DNA from: Gibbula magus
Lineage: Eukaryota > Mollusca > Gastropoda > Trochida > Trochidae
Direction: 5' to 3'
Assembly (NCBI GenBank): GCA_936450465.1
Contig: OW388302.1
Span: 56,548,959-56,612,958, forward strand
Length of the DNA stretch: 64,000 bases
Each line of letters begins with the position of its first letter. Within the stretch, counting starts at the first letter, position 1. Shown one piece after another: positions 32,880-44,264 of the stretch. Both the position numbers and the translations under genes were made by a program. Below the pieces are notes generated by a model, which did not search any database, had not been told where the DNA came from, and saw only the letters and a program-made list of their open reading frames with translations.

Positions 32880-34099
32880 CTGAAATGGAAAATAAATAAA
32901 TAAGTAAATAAATAAATAAATAAATACATTCACTTAAGAGACAAATCTGATCATTTTCAACATAACACAAAATTAAATTATAAATAAAGGGAGACAACTC
33001 TTGCAGCCTTAGTGACATCTAATTCCACTTTTATCCATCAAATGACAATATTGTTGAAGGGAGACAACTCTTGCAGCCTTGTGTGTACAACACTTCACTT
33101 AATTGTCATATGTGTTTTCTATTGTTCAAAATTTAAGAATGATCTGATCAAAGAAGCTTACTCATGTGTTTATAAAAAACAGTACATATGTTCATTAGTA
33201 AGATTTAGATATTGATCTTATGATTTTATTTATTGCAAATGTCAGGTAATGAAAATGTTTTTTTTGTTTTTGTTTTTAAAAGAGAAGGTTTAGATTATGT
33301 ACATGTAAGAATGAAGTTAATGATGAATACAATTTTATGGTGCAAGTAAATTAAAACAATACTACAATGTCTGTCAGAGTATGATTGATTTCATAATCTA
33401 ATGAACGGTACAAATTATTTACACATTTACAAAACCTTACTATTTATGTTCATGAAGCTATGATTATTAGAAAACATACTTGTTGCACTACTTAACATAA
33501 TGACAAATACAAATATTTTCTATACTTCCTGTCAAAAGTTTAGACATACTAGTGTTAATTTGGTCATTCACTTTACCCAACTATTCTGAACTACATAATG
33601 TTCAGTTTCCTATATATATGTTTTGATCACATAATGTCAAACATGACCTGATGTACCCTATCAACATGAGACACTGAAAATGTTAGATTTTGTTTTGACT
33701 GGTTGATTCAAAATTAGTGTAATTGTGTGAATTTGGAAGAAAAACCTCCCAGCATACGCTGCTTTTCACATGTATGATAACACACAAACTTTTGCAGCAA
33801 TTTGACAAGTGAATCTGAACTTTTGACACTGAGCATACAACAAGTCCTTAGGATGTTTATTTGATATGCCTAAAACAAATCCATAAAGAGGGGGGGGGGG
33901 GGGCATATCCTGTGTATAAATAACCCTCGATACTTGAAAAACATGCCAATCTTCTTTTTTGAGTGACACCAAGACCATAACTTAATAACATGAACAACTT
34001 GTGAGTATATTATTTCCTCTTCTATAATTGCCAAAATTTCTCGCATTATCCTACACATATATGTTTATTCATTACCATCACTTTATTTGTTATTTTCAG
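32880..34099. other. Mostly unassigned DNA
   Basis: An (AAAT)n tract lies near 32890-32925, and GGGAGACAACTCTTGCAGCC occurs twice (near 32989 and 33059). There is a G run at about 33891-33903. No gene. Confidence 0.6.
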
Positions 34100-34135
34100 C
34101 AATGAAAATGCCATGGACAGTTTTATTGAGGATGT
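34100..34135 (+). CDS. Candidate micro-exon, paralogue of the 45-nt exon at 16773
   Basis: A 36-nt segment between a strong acceptor (TATTTTCAG) and donor (GTAAGT). In the same phase as its minus-strand counterpart it encodes NENAMDSFIEDV, comparable with DENAQDWFNQTIST. The next matching exon lies 10 kb away at 44414, with nested transposons between. Confidence 0.45.
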
Positions 34136-34226
34136 GTAAGTTATATTCTAATGTTTTTATTATCAGTACTTAAAGTGTTATAGTGTTATCATAATATTTC
34201 ATGAGGAATGTAAAGGAATGTAGTAC

Positions 34227-34362
34227 GGCCTTCGTGCCGTGTTCTGTTTTTCAATTGCAATTTTCTTTTTTAAATTAGGCAAATAAATTAAATATCTCGC
34301 TGCAAATGGCTGCAATACTGCCGAAGCGGCGTTAAACAATAACTCACTCACTCACTCACTCA
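34227..34362 (+). mobile_element. LINE 3'-UTR insertion
   Basis: CGGCCTTCGTGCCGTGTTCT through the CGCTGCAAATGGCTGCAATA core to (ACTC)n. It is the last ~130 bp of the LINE; no clear target duplication. Confidence 0.85.
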
Positions 34363-35424
34363 CTTTATTACAATAAGAATAGTCAGATTTTTAGCTCATC
34401 AGGCCTGAAAGGCCCTATGGGCTTATGGCATGGGATGTCGTCCGTCCATCCATCCGTCCGTCAGTAAACTTTTCACTTTTTCGACTTCTTCTCCAGAATC
34501 AATGACTCTAGAGAGCTGAAATTTTATGTACAAACTCCTTGACTGATGGGAATTCTAAATTGTAGATTAAGTAACCCTGTGATCCCAAATAAGGTCCACA
34601 GGGGTCACAATCTAAAAATCATTTTCATCTTTTTCTCCAGTCCCAAAAGCTCTAGAAAGCTGAAATGTTATGTACAGACTATTTGGTCAATGGGGATTCT
34701 AAATTGTAGATTTAGTAACCCTGTGATCCCAAATAAGGTCCACAGGGGTCACAATCAAAAAATCATTTTCATCTTTTTCTCCAGTCCCAAAAGCTCTAGA
34801 AAGCTAACCCGTGGGGTGCCCGGGTTAGAATAGGCCCTCAGTTCCTCCTGCTTGTCGTAAGAGGCGACTAAAAGGGGGCAGTCAGTTTGCCGTGGACTGC
34901 GACCTGTACGGGTGGAGGAAGGATGCCTGGTGGTTGAGGGATGTGTTTAGCTTAAAGCTAACACTGAACAATACACTGCTTCGGCCCTGACTTCATCTAG
35001 ACAGGTGGCCAGATGGGCCCGGTCTGGTCAATCGGCTGGTCATGCCAAGCACTTGGTTGCGCACATCTTTGCTATCCTTCTTCTTACTCTGCTACCTCTC
35101 TTTACAATTATTTTCTTTCCTTTCTTGGTGCTCACTTGCATACCTTCACCACCATTCCACAATGCTGTCCTTCCTGATGTACTATCCCTATTCCCTGCAA
35201 TCTTTCTTAGTGCTCTCTTGCACACATTCATCCACTTTACTCGGCTTCCAAGATAGCGGTGGCCAATGGGTCAATCCAGTGAAGAATTGGCAACTCTTTA
35301 ATGGAGTATGTCATCCTGGTATCCCCGGTGCTGTCGGCAGGAGACCCGCTGACATACAGCATTGCCCTTGTTGGTGCTCCGTGGTGGGTGGGGATCCAGG
35401 TTGATGAACCTTTTTCTACCGAAC

Positions 35425-36747
35425 ATGGGTCGTACAGGCAAAAAAAAAAGAACTTCATCTATGGATGATAGTCTCTCTTCCGAGGAAGAGATAACTCCAT
35501 TAAAAAAAACAATTTCAAAATCCAAATCAACTTCAATTTCAATAACCTCAAACAACTGGCCGCGTTTTTTGGTTATATCATCGACTGATGATAAACCTTT
35601 ACGTTTAAATCCCTTTGCCACCGCCAAGACCATCCAAGGGTTGGCCGGTGATGTGAAGGATGTGAAGAAGATCAGGAATGGGTACCTTCTTGTGGAAGTT
35701 AAAACACAACAACAAGCCAAATCTCTTTTAACCTTAAAAACCATTGTTGATAAACCTGTTCAGGTTTCCCCTCATACAACTCTAAACAGCAGCAAAGCCA
35801 TCATCCGGGACAAGGATCGCTGTCTCGATGATTCATCAGAACAGGAGCTCCTTGACAACCTCAAGAGCCAGGCAGTGACTGCTGTGAAGCGGTTCACTAT
35901 AAAAAAAGAAGGCAATATCATCAAGACGCACACGTACCTTTTAACGTTCTCAACTCCACAAGCTCCAAAAACAGTTTATGCAGGGTATTACAAGCTCCCT
36001 ACAGAACTCTACATTCCCAAACCCCTCCGTTGCTACCGGTGCCAGAAGTTTGGCCATGGAAGCAACTCTTGCAAAGCGGATGAGCGTGTTTGTCCTCAGT
36101 GTGGCAAACTCGAGGATGACAGCCATCCAGAGAAATGCAAAGAGTTGCCGAAATGCGCCAACTGTGCTGGCGAACACATGGCTTCCTCCAAGGAGTGCCC
36201 TCGGTGGCAACAGGAATCTAAAATCCTTAAACTTAAATTTACGCAAAATATCTCTTTTCCCGAAGCCAAACGCCTGGTTCTTGAGGGTCCTAAACCCTCA
36301 TACTCCACCATTGTATCTTCAGCGAGTGTCACTAAACGCTCCGTCTCCACTCAGACAGACATTGAGTGGGTCAGTGACCCACCAACTCAGCACAAACTGC
36401 GCAATGCTACATCTTCCACAATAGGTACCATGACATTCCCTCTTCTATCCGTCAAAGAGCCTGTCAAACCGACAGGTTCCCAAAAAAATCCAAAAGAAAA
36501 TCAAAAACCAAAGGCAAATCAAAACTCCAAAACTGCAAGCAAATCAAAAAACAACTCATCAAACCGCACTCCCAAAGGCCAAAGGAATGCGGTCGAGATC
36601 CACAACAAGTATGGATCTCTCGACCTTGAGTCTGATGACGTCCTTATGGACGCATCAGACACAGCGTCCCTTAACAACTCGCCCAAAAAGGGGCACAGGG
36701 CTCGGTCCAAGGACCGTCGGCTTTCTCCAGTAAAACCTCCACCATGA
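35425..36747 (+). CDS. LINE ORF1, Gag-like nucleic-acid-binding protein
   Basis: About 440 residues if translation starts at MGRTGKKKRTSSMDD (35425); an in-frame ATG at 35362 adds 21 residues that look like translated UTR. An RRM-like or divergent N-terminal domain is followed by CCHC/CCHC-type zinc knuckles: CYRCQKFGHGSNSCK, CPQCGKLEDDSHPEKC and CANCAGEHMASSKECP. The C-terminus is basic and Ser/Asn-rich. It should coat the LINE RNA in the ribonucleoprotein particle. Its stop codon TGA overlaps the ORF2 start. Confidence 0.9.
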   Translation: MGRTGKKKRTSSMDDSLSSEEEITPLKKTISKSKSTSISITSNNWPRFLVISSTDDKPLRLNPFATAKTIQGLAGDVKDVKKIRNGYLLVEVKTQQQAKSLLTLKTIVDKPVQVSPHTTLNSSKAIIRDKDRCLDDSSEQELLDNLKSQAVTAVKRFTIKKEGNIIKTHTYLLTFSTPQAPKTVYAGYYKLPTELYIPKPLRCYRCQKFGHGSNSCKADERVCPQCGKLEDDSHPEKCKELPKCANCAGEHMASSKECPRWQQESKILKLKFTQNISFPEAKRLVLEGPKPSYSTIVSSASVTKRSVSTQTDIEWVSDPPTQHKLRNATSSTIGTMTFPLLSVKEPVKPTGSQKNPKENQKPKANQNSKTASKSKNNSSNRTPKGQRNAVEIHNKYGSLDLESDDVLMDASDTASLNNSPKKGHRARSKDRRLSPVKPPP

Positions 36748-39700
36748 GGCTTTTAATATTGTATTTTATCCTAGCATCCATGGCGATTCTGCAGTGGAAT
36801 TGTCGAGGCTTTAAGGTAAATTTAAATGAATTGGGATTGTTGGCCCAACAATACAATCCCCAAGCTATTTGTCTTCAAGAAACTCATCTTAAAGAATCTG
36901 ATAAAGTTGCAATGAGACCATTCACTTTTTATAATTCTTTCTCCCCTTCTGCTGACAGGGCAAAAGGGGGTGCATCAATTTTAGTACGTGATGGAATTAT
37001 CCACAGAGAAATTCCATTAAAAACACAATTGCAAGCTGTAGCTGTCAGCTTATCATTATTTAAAACTTTAACTCTTTGTTCTTTATATATTCCACCATCT
37101 CAAGATCTTACTATAAAAGATCTTGATCATCTTGTTACCCAATTACCTAAACCTTTTATTATCATGGGTGACTTCAACGGTCACAATCCCCTCTGGGGTA
37201 GTAATACCCTAGACTCTAGGGGTAAAATACTTGAAAATTTCCTCACTCATAATGATTTATGTCTATTTAACGATGGTTCAAACACATATCTACATCCTGC
37301 TACAGGATCTTATACAGCTATAGATTTATCAGTAACTGATGCATCCCTATTACATGACTTTTCATGGTCAGTCCATGAGGATACATGTGGAAGTGACCAC
37401 TTCCCCATTGTATTAGAACCCTCATCACCTATTCCCGAGGAGCACAATCCTCGATGGAAATTTTCCAAGGCTGATTGGGGTACATTTTCTACCCTCTGCC
37501 GTGAACATATTATATATGATGAAATAATCAATGCAACTGATCCTGTTGAGGCCTTTTCTAAAGGTCTCATTGATATAGCAACTGAAACTATCCCTAAAAC
37601 CTCGGCAAATCCACGCATTCACAAGCCATGGTTTAATGAAACCTGCGATACTGCCATTAAGGCACGTAAAAAAGCTGAACGCAAGCTCAGTAAACGACCT
37701 ACAAGAATTAATTTAGATAACTGTCGCAAAGCACGAGCTAAAGCTCGACGCACAGTCAACCAACAAAAACGCGAATCTTGGAGAGGCTATGTCTCTAAGA
37801 TCAATTCCAGAACACCTATCAGCAAGGTCTGGAATATGATTAGTAGAATTAAAGGCAAAGGTTCTAAATCTACAATAAAACATCTTAAGGTCAATGATGA
37901 CCTTCTCACATCAAAATCTGATATTGCCAATAAGTTGGCTGAAACAATCTCTAAAAATTCTTCATCTGCAAATTATGTCCCTGCTTTCCAAAAGTACCAA
38001 AAGGTACAGGAAAAACGACCACTTAATTTCAAATCGGACAATGGAGAAGATTATAATGAACACTTCTCCTTGTCGGAGCTCAAAACTGCACTTTCTAAAG
38101 CTCATGATACAGCTACCGGCCCTGATGAAATCCATTATCAACTTCTAAAACATTTACCGGAACCTTGCCTTGAAGTTCTACTTCAGGTATTTAATCATAT
38201 ATGGGAATCAGGTGAATTTCCATCTTGTTGGCACACTGCTACTATTGTGCCTATCCCAAAACCTGGGAAGGATCACACAGACCCTTCCAACTACCGTCCT
38301 ATAGCCTTAACAAGTTGTGTATGTAAAACTATGGAACGGATGATCAATGATCGTCTAGTTTGGTACTTGGAAACTAATAAATTACTAACTGATATTCAAT
38401 GTGGTTTCCGCAAACAACGCAGTACCACTGATCATCTTGTTCGTTTAGAATCATTTATTCGTGATGCATTTATTAACAAACAACATGCTGTGTCTATCTT
38501 TTTCGATTTAGAAAAAGCTTACGACACTACATGGAAGCATGGCATCCTAAAAGATTTATTTGAATTTGGCTTGCGAGGTCGTATGCCTCATTTTATATCC
38601 AATTTTTTACATGATCGCCAATTTAAAGTGCGCGTGGGTTCCACCCTTTCTGATTTCTTTGATCAAGAAATGGGTGTCCCACAAGGTAGCATTTTATCTG
38701 TCACATTATTTAGCATTAAAATCAACAGCTTGGCTAAAGTCTTAAATGATCATACAGATGGTTCACTTTTTGTGGACGATTTTGGAGTTTCCTGCAGAGG
38801 CAAAAATATGCCATCAATCGAGCGCCAATTGCAACTCTGCCTCAATAAAATCCATCAATGGTCGTTGGAAAACGGCTTCAAATTTTCCAAAGCTAAAACA
38901 TCTTGTGTGCATTTTTGCAATATGCGCAAAATGCACAAAGATCCAGAATTATTCCTTGATAAAACTCCAATTAAAGTCGTTCCTGAGGCCAAGTTTCTTG
39001 GTCTCACTTTTGATAGTAAACTTTCTTTTATTCCTCATCTTAAAAATCTAAAAGCTAAATGCTTAAAGGCATTAGACCTTTTAAAGGTCGTTTCAAACAA
39101 TAAATGGGGTGGAGATGAAGAAACTCTTCTTCATCTCTATCGATCACTCATCCGCTCCAAACTGGATTATGGATCCATAATATATGGATCTGCCCGCCCC
39201 TCATATATCAAAATGCTAGATACAATCCACCATCAGGGTCTCAGGCTTTGTCTTGGGGCCTTCAGAACTTCACCAGTTGAAAGCCTTTACGTTGAAGCTG
39301 ATGAGCCATCTCTTGAAGATCGGCGCATCAAGCTAGCACTTCAATATATAACCAAATTAAAATCAAACCCTTCAAATCCTGCATACAACTGCGTATTCAA
39401 TCCTGAATACCAGCAGTTGTATAACTCAAAACCTAAAGCAATTCCACCACTCGGTATCAGACTTCAACAACATGTTGAAGATTGTGATATCGACCTAACA
39501 ACAATAGCAGAGCACGGTCTGCTTGCCACTCCGCCATGGCAGCTGGTGAGGCCCCGTGTCAACCTCTCTTTATCTACTCATAAAAAATCAAATACAGACC
39601 AATTAATATTTCGACAGTCATTTTTTGAACTTCGTAATTTTTTCGCAGATTATAAACCAATTTACACTGACGGTTCTAAAGATGGACCCACAGTTGCAGC

Positions 39701-40448
39701 AGCAACTGTGACTCCTTCAACAACATATGCTACAAGGCTGCATGATGGCAGCAGCATCTTTACTGCAGAAGCTAAGGCCATCCTTAAGGCCGTCCATCAC
39801 ATTAAAAACTCAACCCCTAATAATTACATTATTTTTTCTGATTCACTTTCTTGCCTACAAGCAATTAAAAACTGTAAGAGTGATCATCCAATTATCAGGG
39901 ATATTTTATTACTTCATAATTCGTGTCTCCAATGCGACATCGTCTTCTGCTGGCTTCCTAGCCATATGGGTATAAGAGGTAATAGCAAAGCTGACTCAGC
40001 AGCTAAATCAGCATTAAACCTCAAACATATTTCTCCCACTAAAGTTCCATATACGGATTCTAAACCTGCTATTAAATCTTACATTAAAGAACGTTGGAAG
40101 TCCCAATGGGACCAACAACATCATAACAAACTTCACACTATTCAACCTCATTTAGGATACAAATCTCTATCATCTTTTACCCGGCAGGAAGCTTGTGTCC
40201 TACGACGATGTCGTATTGGACACTCTCATCTTACACACTCATATCTTTTAAAGGGGGAAGATCCCCCAGTATGTATACCCTGTCAGTGTCCTCTCACAAT
40301 CAAACACATTCTATGTGAGTGTTGGGACACTGCACATATCAGGGAAACTTTTTATCCTTCTATTTCAATCAATCAAGTTTTTACTCATTTCGGTGAGCAT
40401 CGTGTTTTAGATTTTTTAAAGGCTGTACACCTTATTGACAAATTGTGA
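36744..40448 (+). CDS. LINE ORF2: endonuclease, reverse transcriptase, RNase H
   Basis: 1234 residues, uninterrupted. The ATG overlaps the ORF1 stop as ATGA, suggesting termination-reinitiation; an alternative start is M13 (MAILQWNCRG). The APE endonuclease spans about 14-225: N19, E46 (QETH), D143/N145 (GDFNGHN) and SDH 217-219. Reverse transcriptase spans about 480-760: PSNYRPIAL, FFDLEKAYD, MGVPQGSILS, and the catalytic box FVDD near 676-679 instead of the common FADD. RNase H spans about 970-1100: YTDGSKDG, FTAEAKAI, IFSDSLS, WLPSHMGIRGN. A C-terminal H..H / C..C zinc-like motif follows. All catalytic residues are present. It performs target-primed reverse transcription in the nucleus. 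Confidence 0.95.
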   Translation: MRLLILYFILASMAILQWNCRGFKVNLNELGLLAQQYNPQAICLQETHLKESDKVAMRPFTFYNSFSPSADRAKGGASILVRDGIIHREIPLKTQLQAVAVSLSLFKTLTLCSLYIPPSQDLTIKDLDHLVTQLPKPFIIMGDFNGHNPLWGSNTLDSRGKILENFLTHNDLCLFNDGSNTYLHPATGSYTAIDLSVTDASLLHDFSWSVHEDTCGSDHFPIVLEPSSPIPEEHNPRWKFSKADWGTFSTLCREHIIYDEIINATDPVEAFSKGLIDIATETIPKTSANPRIHKPWFNETCDTAIKARKKAERKLSKRPTRINLDNCRKARAKARRTVNQQKRESWRGYVSKINSRTPISKVWNMISRIKGKGSKSTIKHLKVNDDLLTSKSDIANKLAETISKNSSSANYVPAFQKYQKVQEKRPLNFKSDNGEDYNEHFSLSELKTALSKAHDTATGPDEIHYQLLKHLPEPCLEVLLQVFNHIWESGEFPSCWHTATIVPIPKPGKDHTDPSNYRPIALTSCVCKTMERMINDRLVWYLETNKLLTDIQCGFRKQRSTTDHLVRLESFIRDAFINKQHAVSIFFDLEKAYDTTWKHGILKDLFEFGLRGRMPHFISNFLHDRQFKVRVGSTLSDFFDQEMGVPQGSILSVTLFSIKINSLAKVLNDHTDGSLFVDDFGVSCRGKNMPSIERQLQLCLNKIHQWSLENGFKFSKAKTSCVHFCNMRKMHKDPELFLDKTPIKVVPEAKFLGLTFDSKLSFIPHLKNLKAKCLKALDLLKVVSNNKWGGDEETLLHLYRSLIRSKLDYGSIIYGSARPSYIKMLDTIHHQGLRLCLGAFRTSPVESLYVEADEPSLEDRRIKLALQYITKLKSNPSNPAYNCVFNPEYQQLYNSKPKAIPPLGIRLQQHVEDCDIDLTTIAEHGLLATPPWQLVRPRVNLSLSTHKKSNTDQLIFRQSFFELRNFFADYKPIYTDGSKDGPTVAAATVTPSTTYATRLHDGSSIFTAEAKAILKAVHHIKNSTPNNYIIFSDSLSCLQAIKNCKSDHPIIRDILLLHNSCLQCDIVFCWLPSHMGIRGNSKADSAAKSALNLKHISPTKVPYTDSKPAIKSYIKERWKSQWDQQHHNKLHTIQPHLGYKSLSSFTRQEACVLRRCRIGHSHLTHSYLLKGEDPPVCIPCQCPLTIKHILCECWDTAHIRETFYPSISINQVFTHFGEHRVLDFLKAVHLIDKL

Positions 40449-42231
40449 ATTTTAACTTTTCATTATCAGCTTTTATTCAACTTGTGATAATATGCTGATG
40501 TTTTTGCGGCCTTCGTGCCGTGTTCTGTTTTTCAATTGCAATTTTCTTTTATAAATTAGGCTAATAAATTAAATATCTCGCCGCTAATGGCTGCAATACT
40601 GCCGAAGCGGCGTTAAACAATAACTCACTCACTCCCCACTCACTCTAGAAAGCTGAAATGTTATGTACAGACTCTTTGGTCAATGGGAATTCTAAATTGT
40701 AGATTTAGTAACCCTGTGATCCCAAATAAGGTCCACAGGGGTCACAATCTAAAAATCATTTTCATCTTTTTCTCCAGTCCCAAAAGCTCTAGAAAGCTGA
40801 AATGTTATGTTCAGACTCTTTGGTCAATGGTGATTCTAAATTGTAGATTTGGTGATATTGTGACCCCAAATATGGATCACAGGGGTAATCACTTAAAACA
40901 GCTGTTTTACTGAACTGTGAAGATAATGAGATTTTATGTGCACTTCATATGTCAGCTTAAGAGTAATACTACATTATGGACATGTTTGATGTAATCAATG
41001 TGAAATTAGAACTATTGAATAGCCTGTGAACTGAATATTGTGACAGAATGCATAGGAAAACATTTAAAAAGGGTTAACAAATGTTTTATTTTACATTAGA
41101 TATGTGAACTAAATGTGACTGGTGATGAAGTAAGATAAGACTATTAAAACTAGCTACATGAGTTTGTGATACCACATCTTCTTTTCCAATAAAGAAAAAT
41201 AAATAAAGATGGGGAAAACAAAATTTAAAATATATAATTTACTGGCTGTGAGTCCAGGGTCTGCATGTTGCATAATTGCAGGTGTTGACCTGGGGAGTGA
41301 CCACTCCCTGGCAGAGATGCAAACAGCAGCTTGCTAATACACGGAGGTTTCAGGTTACTTCTCTGCTGTGTTACTGTTTATGTCTTACACTCAGATGCAC
41401 AATAGAATTTATTAATTAAATATTGAAAAGGACCCTATGAAACTATGAGCCTTTGAGAAACAGGATTTTTAGAAACAAATAGGGGCTCTTTTTCATTATG
41501 TAATAAATGTTGATAATTCCAGGATAAAAATAGGAAGTAAACCATAATAAACTGCAAAGGTCTACATTATTTATAATGAATATCGATTAATGTGTGACCA
41601 ATTTTGATAATAAATTTGATGACTGAGCAATGACTTATTATGTGATATCTTAAAGGAGAATATTTGTAAAGATTTATATTCTGTTATAGTAAAATATACT
41701 TTAAAAAACATATTCCCCCGAAAATAATATGGAAAGCCGTGTTTAATTACTAATTGCGCGATATAACAACCGCGCCTACTGTTGCCTGTGCGCGTATGCA
41801 TATTTGCCGGTAGCCTTCGGCAGGTTTAGGCTGTGACGTCAGAGTTGCTCTACGGCCAGCCTTGGTCCTAAGCGCAGTGAAACTTAAAGCATATGTAGTG
41901 ATGAAGAATCGGTTGAATACGTAGAATTCGGGTAGTTTCGGACTTGATATGGTATATTGTGCAGCGTTGGTGTGCAGTAATTCATCAAAGTCTGGACAGA
42001 AGTTTACATATTTTTAATTTTCAAGTGAAAAGACGGATGCAGCGCGGCGAAAGGTTTGGATAGTGTCAAAGAGGAAAGAAGGACAGAAAACCGTCGGAAT
42101 CTGTCTCACTATGCATTTTGATCCTTTACATTATAACAGTTTTATAAATAAGTGATAGTTAGTCTTAGAGTACTCGTAATTAACAGTCCTTTATAAGGAT
42201 ATAACTTATAATGCCTCTTTATGGGATGTGT

Positions 42232-42314
42232 CATCCTCGGTTACCCAGAGTTTTATATATGCTCCAGCGGAGAGTAACGGAGCATATATAAAACCTTGGG
42301 TACCACCGAGGATG
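42232..42314. mobile_element. 83-bp snap-back (foldback) element with 9-bp target duplication
   Basis: Arms 42232-42265 and 42279-42314 are inverted copies (CATCCTCGGT, TTTTATATATGCTCC) with a 2-nt bulge and two mismatches, and a 13-nt loop. The 9-bp direct repeat GGGATGTGT flanks it exactly at 42223-42231 and 42315-42323. It consists of little more than the two inverted repeats. Confidence 0.8.
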
Positions 42315-42784
42315 GGGATGTGTAGGCCGTGCTCTGACTGTGAAACTTGGTACACAGTTGTATAATTATTTGTCATTGACTAATAACTGTATTAGATTAA
42401 TTTCAATTTTAATATGGTCAACGTGGCAGCTCAAATGGCATTGTCAGACGCACAAAAAATATGTCCTGGTTATAGATCATTTGAAAACTATAGTGATGTT
42501 CAACGCTAAAATGATATATGTCGCTTATATTACACCCAACCACCCCCACTTACTAAATTCTAAATCTTGTCCCAACTTTTGGACCCTTCCTACGTCTATG
42601 TTGGATCCCGTTTTTTTAATATATTTACTAAAAATGCATTTCCACTGATTGTATATGTTCACAATATCACAACAAATGATTAATGCAAAAAAAAATAAGT
42701 TTCAGTGTTCAATCCTCGTGGGTGCTTGGTTTGTGTACTTGTGATAGAACACGTAACTGTCTAGCAACACAAGTTCAAATAATT

Positions 42785-42785
<1 letters not shown>

Positions 42786-42824
<39 letters not shown>
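42786..42824. repeat. Poly(C) tract, 39 nt
   Basis: An uninterrupted run of 39 cytosines, a likely assembly or polymerase slippage site. Confidence 0.97.
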
Positions 42825-42827
<3 letters not shown>

Positions 42828-44264
42828 AACTCTGTTAATAGTAAGCCCTGTTTATACGGCAAGCGTTTGCATTTGACTAAATCATTACACATTTGAACAT
42901 TTGCTCACATAAGCAAAATTCGCCGTATGGACGCATTTGCAAAAATGTATATTTTACTACCGTAAACAAATTTTCACCTAGGCAGCGACGATTGCAATTG
43001 TTTACTACCGTAAGTGAATATGGTATTTTAACTATTCTAGTAACAGTTCATCGTTTACAGACATAGTGACTTCACATCGGTTGAGAAAATATATTAGAGA
43101 CCTTAAGAAATTCTTAATATTGTTTTTCAAATTCTCTCCTCCTTGCACGCGATGAACTTCTATCTGACTTTTTGATGTTCATTATAATTAGGTCGACAAA
43201 GTCAAACCAATGTTGACAGATTTAAATTAATGTCATTTATTTAGTTTACATCTAATACATATCAATTGACATATTTTAGAAATTCTCTATTCATATATTA
43301 AAAGAGTTGGAATCCAATTTTCTTAGGCAGAAATTTAACACGCATGAACGCATAGTAATTTACCTTTACTAACATGCGTATATACTATCATAAGCAATAC
43401 TGCATATGTGCAAAATTCGCCGTATAAACAGGGTTTTACACTATGTTATTAGGCTTCTAATATCGCGAGTTCCTTATTATCGTGTTAGTCCGGTTTTCGT
43501 GACTACAAAATCTCTCACATAGCTATGTGTAGATCTTACTATCTTACTTGATTAGGATTGAACAGTGGTTTGTACTGTACGTTAGATTTAAATAATAATA
43601 ATATTTAATATCAATACCTTTTTAAAGCAAACATGATTTGAATAATCGAGAATCAAGATGGTTCATTTTGTCCTGTGCAACTGGTTACTTCAGCGGAACA
43701 GTATATATACGAATACGGCAGTATAATTTGTAGTAACATATTTTAATTAACTACATATAAGTTGTTGACACCCATGTTATCTACATGTAGACAATAATTA
43801 TTTAATGAACGGCACTACTTATTGTGAAATTGTAACGTTAGAGTTTGACAGTCCCTACGTACGAATCTGTATTTCCAACTCTCTTACTGTTTACTTCTGA
43901 AAGCTCATCCTCACTTGATTCCTGGTATTCAACTCAATGTTGATTCACAATAGGTTCATACTGATAAGGACGGATGTTATTTATGTCAGATGGTTGAAAT
44001 TCAACGCTGCAATCGCTATCCGAGAAAGCAAAAACAACAATACGAACGTAGAAAATACACTGCCTCAGCGCGCGGGAGAGCATCTTTGACATCATATCAC
44101 GTGACTGCTGTCAGCCTGATTAACTCTCGGGGATTTCCGGAAAACGACTCGCACCGAAAACGTTTTTTCAACGTTTCTACATAAAATGTCGCATTTTAAT
44201 AATTTTGTTGACACACTTTGTCTAAAACAATACTGTTGAACATGTTAAAACAAAGTTTTTCTCT
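42825..44264. other. Interior of the TTAA-flanked element, no gene seen
   Basis: AT-rich. GCCGTATAAACAGGGTTTTAC near 43418 partly mirrors GTAAGCCCTGTTTATACGGC near 42841, which suggests another decayed inverted-repeat insertion (about 42841-43440). No ORF of interest. Confidence 0.5.

Larger units (their letters stand above)
34806..40642 (+). mobile_element. Full-length two-ORF LINE, I superfamily (Nimb-like)
   Basis: 5837 bp between perfect 12-bp target duplications CTCTAGAAAGCT at 34794-34805 and 40643-40654. A 5' UTR of about 0.6 kb contains CTTGTCGTAAGAGGCGACTA, a short hairpin-capable motif. ORF1 and ORF2 are intact. The 3' UTR ends in the CGCCGCTAATGGCTGC core and a CTCA tail. Assignment to the I superfamily rests on the gag knuckles, APE-type endonuclease, RT followed by RNase H and a C-terminal zinc motif. 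Intact ORFs and a perfect duplication mean a recent, possibly still active, copy. Confidence 0.92.

Noticed and set aside
33891..33903. G run as a quadruplex or regulatory site
   Set aside because: A single homopolymer without spaced tracts; simple slippage sequence.
34546..34833. Plus-strand ORF with an internal duplication
   Set aside because: Translation of tandem R1 units; the same text is non-coding in other copies.
42232..42314. Bacterial-type terminator or small RNA hairpin
   Set aside because: No gene context, and the exact 9-bp direct repeats on both sides point to an inserted element.
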